From Planctomycetota bacterium (lineage in GTDB: Bacteria; Planctomycetota; J058): a stretch of DNA of 39,521 bases. Below, piece by piece: positions 33,734 through 39,521 of the stretch (position 1 is its first letter; each line of letters begins with the position of its first letter). The translations under genes were made by a program, and so were the position numbers. The notes below the pieces were generated by a model. That model ran no database searches and was not told the origin of the DNA. It saw only the letters and a program-made list of their open reading frames with translations. Location of the stretch: the NCBI GenBank assembly GCA_024711205.1, contig JANJTH010000234.1:1-39521 (forward strand). The letters run 5' to 3'.

Positions 33734-33903
33734 TGTCAACTAGAATTTCCGGGGGACGACAATTCGAGCTCCTGGGCCCCAACTCTCGACGGGTCAGGCG
33801 CTTGCTGCTCAAGATCTTCGCCGGTTCCCTGATCGGCGTCGGGCTCCTTCTCCTTGCGCCGGGCGTGGGCTTCCTCGGCGCGGCACCTGTCCCCCGAGGG
33901 TAA
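33733..33903 (+). CDS. Small single-span membrane protein coupled to the helicase gene
   Basis: This 56-aa product starts at an ATG that overlaps the helicase stop (TGATG). It has a basic juxtamembrane stretch (RRVRRLLLK) followed by about 20 hydrophobic residues (IFAGSLIGVGLLLLAPGVGFLG) and a short tail, consistent with a single membrane span with the N-terminus inside. The tight coupling and the intact small frame suggest a real gene. Small membrane proteins at the end of defence operons can act as effectors, but nothing here proves that. It could also be a chance ORF. Confidence 0.5.
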   Translation: MSTRISGGRQFELLGPNSRRVRRLLLKIFAGSLIGVGLLLLAPGVGFLGAAPVPRG

Positions 33904-33965
33904 CTGTCGACGTTGAACTCGAGGATCCGGGCGTGGTGGACCTCCCGTGGGCGTCGCCGACCTCC

Positions 33966-36900
33966 TCAGTCGCCTTGCTGGCCGAGGTGACGCGTGACGC
34001 CGGCCACGCCCGTCCGTGCGCCCCCGAGCCCGCGAGTGAGACGCGAATTGCGTGCGGCGGGCCGGCCGCTGGAATCAGGCGGAATCGGACCACCGACCAC
34101 ACGCCCCTCTGTGGTCGTGCCCGCCCACCTGGTGACGACCGAAGCGGCACCTCCCGCCGCCGTTACGAGGCCCTCGAGCCAGGAAGGTTCCTCGTCCTGG
34201 TCGTGCGCGCCGTAGGTCCCCAGGTGGTTCAGCACACGGAAGCTCCGTTGAACGGCCTCGGGGATTCGCCGGTCCTGACGTGGTCCCCTGGACCAGGCAG
34301 CGAGCGCGTCGAGGCGCGGCTGGAGATCCTTGCCGTCGCTCCTGCTGGCCTGCTCCGGTGAGGTCCACCGCTCCTCGGCCAGCCTTACAGCTCGCTCGAG
34401 CATGATTCGATACTGCTGCAGGGCCTGCTTCCATTCGCGCTTGCGAGCGTGCCGCTTCGCCTCCCTCTCTGCCCCCACGACCTCCTTCTGAACCGCGACG
34501 CAGCGTCGCCGGCGCTCCTCAGGGTCGAACCATGTCGGGTTTCGCGCTCGGAGGATGTCTCGACGCTCTGCCTCGGTGATCTGGCCTGATCGAGCCAAGG
34601 TCGTGAGAAGCGCGTTGAATTCGCCAGGCTTCAGGAGCGCGATCTCACCCTCGACCAGCTTCGGAAGCGCATCCCGCGGGATCCGGTGGACCCGTCGGAG
34701 GTCGAGCGACCAGGCACCTGGGCCGCCCTTGGCGACTTCGCGGAGCAGGGCCTTCTTGCTGCGAGCCTCGAGCCCCATGGGGTAGGCCATGACGGCGTCC
34801 TTGCTGTCCCAGAGGATCAGAATCACCTCGGGAATTCCCGGGAAGACGACGTCGCGACCGCGCAGCAAGTCACCCCGAGGCCTTCGAAGGTCGGGCAACG
34901 TCGCCTTGAGAAGATGCCCCGGACCGTAACGGACGTCCTCGCTCGGCCCTTTCCGGTCCAGGCCAGGGTTCGGTGCCGACGCCTCGCGTTCAGAGCGCCG
35001 CTGTGCTTGCTCGAGGCCCCGCTCCGCCTCGAGCACGTCCTCGTCGAGGAACCCACTCGGCCAAGTCGTCGGCTCGCCCCGCTCCGTCAACTCGACACGT
35101 GTCAAGGTCGCAGACGCGGCCACTCCCTCGCTCCCTTCGTGGAGCTCCGTGAAGTAGACGCCAACCCGCTCCGCGCACAGTTCGCCTGCGCCGACGGCCC
35201 GGCAGATCCGCCGCACGACGAGGTCGGATTGGGTCTCGAGCAGGATGGACTTCCCGGCACGCACGTGCTCCAGCAGGTGCTCGATCAGTCGCACCTGCAG
35301 GGCCGGGTGGAGGTGCACCTCCGGATTCTCCAGGACGAGCGTCTCCCCTGGCTGGGCGACCGTGGCCTGAAGAACGATCGGATAGAGGTGATGCCAGCCC
35401 GTGCTCATTTCAAGCGGGACGGCGCGCTCCGCCGCCGGGAACGCGGGGGAACTGAACCGTCGCTGGTGTTCCTCCCCCAAGCCGATTGACCCTCTGTACG
35501 GCCAGAGCATCCGCCGTTGTGTATCGAGCGGCCCTGGGTCGAGTTGCACTGCGCTGGGGCCCGGGACGGTCGCGCGCGAGGGTGACCGGGTCAACGACCC
35601 GATCACTTGATCCATGACGTCGGCGAGCGAGTTGGTGCTGCGTTGAAAGTGTATCGCCGCAATACTTGTCAGGTCGAGGAGCAGGAGCTCGTTCCGCCGT
35701 CGGAGGTCGGCCGGCTCCAACTTGGTGCCCGCGCACGAGAGAAGGAAAGCAAGCTCGGAACGCCGGGACAAGGACAGTCCCCTGCCGCGGCTTAAGAGCC
35801 GGGCCGGACTGGGGACGAGGTCCCTGTGCTCTACCCAATGCCGGACGCAGCCTCGCGTGAGCTGGGCCAGCTCCGTCATGCCGTGGAGCTCCTTCAGCAA
35901 GGCGGCGAGGCTCTCATGCCACTGATTCGCAACTTTGCTCTTCACCCCTCTGCTGTAAGAGAGCGGCTGGAAGTACCCGTAGTCGGACCTGGACCTCAGC
36001 GCATGATCGAGTTCGGGCAGGATGCGCCTGCCCAGCTCTTCCCAGGGGTCGCGGACAGGTTCGGGCAGCAGCGCGAGCCAGCGTGCCTGCTCTTCCGCCG
36101 AGATGCAGTCCGACGGGAACAAGACATGACGGCTCAACGCGAGCGCCTGTTCGTCCGAGAACTCGAGTCGCTTGGCGTGCGCCGCGAACGGGGGCTCGAG
36201 CGGACGAGTGTAATCGAATCCGATCGCTGACAGGACCTTCAGGGTTCGCTCCCCGCGAACACCTACGTGACGTCGAGAGACGTTCGGCGCGAGGCTGATC
36301 TTCGTCTCGACCGCGCTACGGGAGATCGCAGAGATCTCTCGGATCGACCCGACATGGAAGGAGCTGTCCACCACGGGGCAGAGCGTGCTTCGAAGACGCG
36401 AGGTCAGCGCGCGGACGAGCGGATCCCGGAACACGGGCCCATGCGCCTCACGGGAGCATGAGTGGCGTGCGAGGTCGCTCCCGGCAGGGCACTTGAATGT
36501 CACCTCGGCCTTTGCAGCAGGTGAGTCCGTGTTGCCCGAGTGGTTCAAGCGTGCCGCGAGGGTCCCTGCTCCGTGGAGCGTCATGGCGCACTCGGTCGAG
36601 CGTAAGGTCCCGGCGTCGAAGTGGCGACTGTATGTGTAGCTCGTGCGGACGGTGAAGGTGAAGCGGGCGCCCTTCGGCGCCTTCCCTCGCCAGAGCCACG
36701 CGTCGAAGTCCGGAGTGACCGTGGGGGCGGATTTGGGGCGGGACAGTTCGCCACAGTCCAGATCGGCCAGCAAGACGAACTCGAACTGGATCTCTCCAGG
36801 CTTCTCCGCCCCCTCCAGCGTGCGATCCCGCGAGACGAGATGGCCCATGTCGTAGTCGCGCTCCCTCCCGACCCGTAGCCACTCCCTCCGCACGATGGGA

Positions 36901-37958
36901 CGGAAGGGGAAGTCCTCCGACGGCACCGCCTCCTGGAGGTAATCCAGGACCGAGAGCCAGGTGCTCTTCCCGGTCCCGTTCGGCCCGCAGAGCACGGTCA
37001 GCGCTTGGAGTTCGAGGGTCGTCCTCGTCCGATAGGCACCAATGCCGTCGATCGTGAGCCGCTCGACGCGTGCCATGCCGCTGGGACGAGGGCTTGGCTT
37101 CGCGGACCAGAGGAGGCCCTCGACCCGGTGGGCAGGGACCGTCTCGCTGGCTTGGGCGTCGAAGGCTGGCGTGCCGGCTGGAGGGGGCACCTCACAGGGG
37201 CCCCCACATACGGCCGCGGCAGGGAGTCCAGCTCCCAGGGCCTCCAGGTCGCTTGCCAAGACCAGCGGCGCTGGAGGCAACCCATAGGCCTCTCGGGCGA
37301 GCTCGAAGAGATCCGGGACGTCTCGCACCGAGGTGGACCTGATGTGTCCGTACACTCGCCCAAGTCGAGGCACGCCGCGGAAGGCCGACTTGGTCGAGGA
37401 CTCGAGGAGGAGGATCCTCTCCCTTGGGCGGTCATCCGAGGCGGGGTGCCGATCCTGGTCATTGAGGAGATGAGTGTCCGGCTGGTGGCGCAGAGCCTCC
37501 CACACCTGGATGCAGAACTCGACATACTTCGCAGTCAGCGGCGGCTTCACTTTGCGAAAGGTGCCGACCGGCCGCTGCCAGTGCGTGGGGTCCTGGTTGT
37601 CGGCCCAGCGGCCCGCCCCTTTTCGAACCATTCGCTCAATTGGATCGGACCAGTCTTTCCGAAGCGCATGCACCCCACCAGGCACGCGCGTGCCCTTCGG
37701 TGACCTCCATGCCTGGGGGCCCGAGATGCCAATGGCAGACACCCCCTGAGAGCGCGCGAACTGCATGAGCGTGTCGACCAGGCGCTTGGGCGTCAGGGGG
37801 ACAGCTGGCCACGCAATGGGGCGGACGACCACGCCGACCCATGCGGGGCGCTCGGTCCGGAGGAAGGAGAGGCCCACGACGGAGTTCTCCGACCATGACT
37901 TCTCGGACAGGGCGAGGCCCAGGACACGAATGCGCCTCGGGTCGCTAGGGTCCGCCAT
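33966..37958 (-). CDS. 1330-aa fusion: DUF429-like RNase H-fold, AAA (DUF3696-type) ATPase, HEPN/DUF4145-like tail
   Basis: Residues 1-290 resemble DUF429 predicted RNase H-like nucleases: RVLGLALSEK with spaced acidic residues, KYVEFCIQVWEAL, LLLESSTKSAFRGV and SDLEALGAGLPAAAV. Residues 295-990 are an SMC/ABC-like AAA ATPase: Walker A VLCGPNGTGKST (323-333), GETLVLENPEVHLHPALQVRLIEHLL (871-896), SILLETQSDLVVRRI, then the DUF3696 segment WPSGFLDEDVLEAE. Residues 1000-1265 are an unknown region ending in a helical segment YRIMLERAVRLAEE ... FRVLNHLGTYGAHDQDEEP, similar to HEPN/DUF4145 C-termini. It follows mcrC on the same strand 138 bp away and may be a third component of the McrBC-like operon or an independent defence ATPase. 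Its gene converges on the Druantia-like operon. Confidence 0.72.
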   Translation of the reverse strand: MADPSDPRRIRVLGLALSEKSWSENSVVGLSFLRTERPAWVGVVVRPIAWPAVPLTPKRLVDTLMQFARSQGVSAIGISGPQAWRSPKGTRVPGGVHALRKDWSDPIERMVRKGAGRWADNQDPTHWQRPVGTFRKVKPPLTAKYVEFCIQVWEALRHQPDTHLLNDQDRHPASDDRPRERILLLESSTKSAFRGVPRLGRVYGHIRSTSVRDVPDLFELAREAYGLPPAPLVLASDLEALGAGLPAAAVCGGPCEVPPPAGTPAFDAQASETVPAHRVEGLLWSAKPSPRPSGMARVERLTIDGIGAYRTRTTLELQALTVLCGPNGTGKSTWLSVLDYLQEAVPSEDFPFRPIVRREWLRVGRERDYDMGHLVSRDRTLEGAEKPGEIQFEFVLLADLDCGELSRPKSAPTVTPDFDAWLWRGKAPKGARFTFTVRTSYTYSRHFDAGTLRSTECAMTLHGAGTLAARLNHSGNTDSPAAKAEVTFKCPAGSDLARHSCSREAHGPVFRDPLVRALTSRLRSTLCPVVDSSFHVGSIREISAISRSAVETKISLAPNVSRRHVGVRGERTLKVLSAIGFDYTRPLEPPFAAHAKRLEFSDEQALALSRHVLFPSDCISAEEQARWLALLPEPVRDPWEELGRRILPELDHALRSRSDYGYFQPLSYSRGVKSKVANQWHESLAALLKELHGMTELAQLTRGCVRHWVEHRDLVPSPARLLSRGRGLSLSRRSELAFLLSCAGTKLEPADLRRRNELLLLDLTSIAAIHFQRSTNSLADVMDQVIGSLTRSPSRATVPGPSAVQLDPGPLDTQRRMLWPYRGSIGLGEEHQRRFSSPAFPAAERAVPLEMSTGWHHLYPIVLQATVAQPGETLVLENPEVHLHPALQVRLIEHLLEHVRAGKSILLETQSDLVVRRICRAVGAGELCAERVGVYFTELHEGSEGVAASATLTRVELTERGEPTTWPSGFLDEDVLEAERGLEQAQRRSEREASAPNPGLDRKGPSEDVRYGPGHLLKATLPDLRRPRGDLLRGRDVVFPGIPEVILILWDSKDAVMAYPMGLEARSKKALLREVAKGGPGAWSLDLRRVHRIPRDALPKLVEGEIALLKPGEFNALLTTLARSGQITEAERRDILRARNPTWFDPEERRRRCVAVQKEVVGAEREAKRHARKREWKQALQQYRIMLERAVRLAEERWTSPEQASRSDGKDLQPRLDALAAWSRGPRQDRRIPEAVQRSFRVLNHLGTYGAHDQDEEPSWLEGLVTAAGGAASVVTRWAGTTTEGRVVGGPIPPDSSGRPAARNSRLTRGLGGARTGVAGVTRHLGQQGD

Positions 37959-38096
37959 GCGGCCGATCTCCCCTCACCTCGAACGGACGGTTCTGCCAAG
38001 GAGCGAGGCCAGGCCCTCGTTCAGAGGGGTGCAAGGGAGCTCCAGACACCCTGGTGCTGGCAGCCACGCTGGACCGAGCTTCGCCCAGGACTGTGC

Positions 38097-39452
38097 TCAC
38101 GGAGCGAACACCGGGGGACTGGGATCAGCCGGACTCAGCAAGCCCAATGCGAACTGGCGTGCGCGCTCCCTGGGCCCGTGGAGACACATGGCAAGTGTCG
38201 TGAGGGCTACGGGTCTCAGCTTGACCCGTGCCCGGGGCGTGCGTGCGAGCGGGTCGAGGATGTCCACCGCCGACTCCCGAGCGAGCGGGGAGGTCGTGGG
38301 GTAGAGGATCGTGGCCTCGCGCTGGCCGTGGCTCAGGGCGTAGATCGCGAGCTGGTAGAGCATGGAGGACGGGAGGGGGGTCTCCCAGAGGTCGCGGTAC
38401 TTCACGTCGAGGAAGGGGAGGACCCGGTTGCGGCGGCGGATCGCGAGGTCGGGGCGGGGCGTGGGGGCGGAGCGGTTGCGGGGGTTGAGGCCTGGGGCGT
38501 AGCGGAAGACGCCGGAGAGGCGGTGCTCGGACTCGACGCGGAAGTCGTCGGGCAGGTGCTCGGAGAGGAAGCGGGTGAGGACGGCCTGGAAGAGGCGGTT
38601 CATGTCGAACAGGAAGCCGGGGAGGGGGCGGTCGGCGCCGGTCGTGTCCCCGTCGTCGAGGCCGTGGGCCTCGTGGAGGAGGCGGATCAGGTCGACGACG
38701 GGCGTGTAGCGGTCGGTGAGGCGGCTGGTCGCGCGGTCGGCGGCGGCGAAGGTCGCGGCGTCGAGGCGGATGCGCGTGACGGAGTCGCCGAGGCGGGCGG
38801 CGAGGCGGCGGAGGGTGATCGCCAGGCCGCGGTCGGCCGTGAGGTCGGCGCCCAGCTCGAGGCCGGCGCGGAGGACGCGATTGAGGAGGACGTCCTCGCG
38901 GCGGGGGTGGTGGACGCAGGGGAGGGACGCGAGGGTCTGGGCGGCGGGGCCGCGGCGGGCGAGGGCGTCGAGGTCGAGCCGGCCGCGGGGGGAGGCGAGG
39001 TCCTCGGCGCGGCGGAGGTAGGCGCGGTGGAGGCCGGAGTCGAGGAGCTCGGCGGCCTCGGCGGCGAGCTGGGCGATCAGGAGGTCGGGCCAGGCCTCCG
39101 GGGTCGTGACGGCATCGACGAGGTCGACGAGCGCGAGGTCGCGCAGGCGGAAGCCGTAGCGGACGAGGGTCAGGAACGGCGCGCCTTCGATCTTGGGCAG
39201 GACGGTCAGGTCGAGCGCGCCGAGGCGCACGCGGCCGACCCAGGCGCTGGTCGTGATCGAGAGGCCGTGCCGGAGCTCGGTCACCTCGATCCGGCCCGAG
39301 CGGGTGAGGCGCTCGGCCACGCGGCGTCCGGCCGGATCGTCGTCAAACGTCTGTCCCCGCAGCGCCGGGTCGTCCCCGGGGCCGCGGGACTGCCACTCGC
39401 GAAGGACGAGCCGCGGGCGCGGGGGCGCGGGCGCGCGAAGCGTCGCCTTCAT
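38097..39452 (-). CDS. mcrC: McrC family nuclease subunit of a 5-methylcytosine-type restriction system
   Basis: This 451-aa protein is in the usual McrC range. McrC binds the McrB GTPase ring and supplies the PD-(D/E)XK nuclease that cuts modified DNA. The N-terminal part has the family pattern ITTSAWVGRVRLGALDLTVLPKI and LVRYGFRLRDLALVD. The middle has ASPRGRLDLDALARRG and HHPRREDVLLNRVLRAGL, and LFDMNRLFQAVLTRFL precedes the nuclease core RPDLAIRR...LPFLDVKYRDLW (Asp335, Asp349, Lys351). All catalytic residues are present. The ATG overlaps the upstream stop as ATGA, as expected for mcrB-mcrC coupling. Codon use is extremely GC-rich like recD, so this gene seems to belong to the host-adapted backbone. 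Confidence 0.9.
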   Translation of the reverse strand: MKATLRAPAPPRPRLVLREWQSRGPGDDPALRGQTFDDDPAGRRVAERLTRSGRIEVTELRHGLSITTSAWVGRVRLGALDLTVLPKIEGAPFLTLVRYGFRLRDLALVDLVDAVTTPEAWPDLLIAQLAAEAAELLDSGLHRAYLRRAEDLASPRGRLDLDALARRGPAAQTLASLPCVHHPRREDVLLNRVLRAGLELGADLTADRGLAITLRRLAARLGDSVTRIRLDAATFAAADRATSRLTDRYTPVVDLIRLLHEAHGLDDGDTTGADRPLPGFLFDMNRLFQAVLTRFLSEHLPDDFRVESEHRLSGVFRYAPGLNPRNRSAPTPRPDLAIRRRNRVLPFLDVKYRDLWETPLPSSMLYQLAIYALSHGQREATILYPTTSPLARESAVDILDPLARTPRARVKLRPVALTTLAMCLHGPRERARQFALGLLSPADPSPPVFAP

Positions 39453-39521
39453 GCGGGCCCCCGCCCGGGCGCGTCCGCCGGGCCGGCGCCCGGGCCGGCC
39501 GCGTCGCCGCCCCTCCGCGCG
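39449..39521 (-). CDS. C-terminal tail of the gene preceding mcrC, probably mcrB (partial)
   Basis: A minus-strand frame is open from the window edge to a TGA that overlaps the mcrC ATG. It encodes 23 residues rich in Gly, Ala, Pro and Arg, like a disordered tail. Position and the 4-nt overlap make mcrB the natural candidate; no GTPase motif can be seen in so short a piece. Confidence 0.4.
   Translation of the reverse strand, partial: ARRGGDAAGPGAGPADAPGRGPA

Overview
The window is a very GC-rich bacterial chromosome segment lying between a recD-type helicase gene (5' end cut off on the left) and an mcrBC-type restriction operon (mcrB cut off on the right). Housekeeping-like genes at both ends and in the middle are extremely GC-rich. 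Two blocks, about 1.6-12.9 kb and 22-38 kb, look less GC-rich and carry accessory functions. The phylum cannot be fixed from sequence alone. The composition and gene types would fit a high-GC Gram-negative lineage such as Planctomycetota or Myxococcota, but this is only a guess.

Region 1 (1-13,131) is an 11.5-kb island inserted at the 3' end of recD. The last 243 bp of recD occur again, almost unchanged, at 12,889-13,131, so the island sits between two long direct repeats. Its cargo is a rightward cysD-cysNC pair (PAPS synthesis) converging on a leftward operon. In transcription order that operon encodes an M20-type amidohydrolase, a PhyH oxygenase, an arylamine N-acetyltransferase-like enzyme, a GT-A glycosyltransferase-like protein, a LOG/TIGR00725-like protein, a beta-propeller-like protein, a polysaccharide deacetylase, a second PhyH oxygenase and a small P-loop protein. 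Most neighbouring genes overlap by exactly four bases (ATGA/GTGA/TTGA). The set reads as one biosynthetic pathway for an unknown, possibly sulfated, glycosylated and hydroxylated product. No sulfotransferase, integrase or transposase was recognised in it.

Region 2 (13,132-23,840) is a mosaic. It holds a frameshifted nuclease-like gene, a DUF3800 gene coupled to a sigma-factor-region-2-like gene, and a 141-bp MITE with perfect 16-bp terminal inverted repeats and a perfect 8-bp target duplication. The MITE lies in the second copy of a locally duplicated gene 3' end. Next come an unrecognised protein and a Lon(S16)-like protein with a visible Ser-Lys pair, a self-inhibited Fic protein with a palindrome in front of it, several small HTH/SANT-like genes, and a decayed IS3-type orfA.

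Region 3 (23,841-39,521) is a defence island. A 1279-aa protein is followed 2 bp later by a 2016-aa DEAH helicase with a DUF1998 module and a PLD/MIT_C-like tail; the pair best fits Druantia type III (DruH-DruE). A 56-aa membrane protein is translationally coupled behind the helicase. On the other strand lie mcrB (a few codons only), mcrC and a 1330-aa protein that appears to combine an RNase H-like DUF429-type domain, a DUF3696-type AAA ATPase and a HEPN/DUF4145-like tail. This last protein and the coupled membrane peptide are the best candidates for undescribed defence components.
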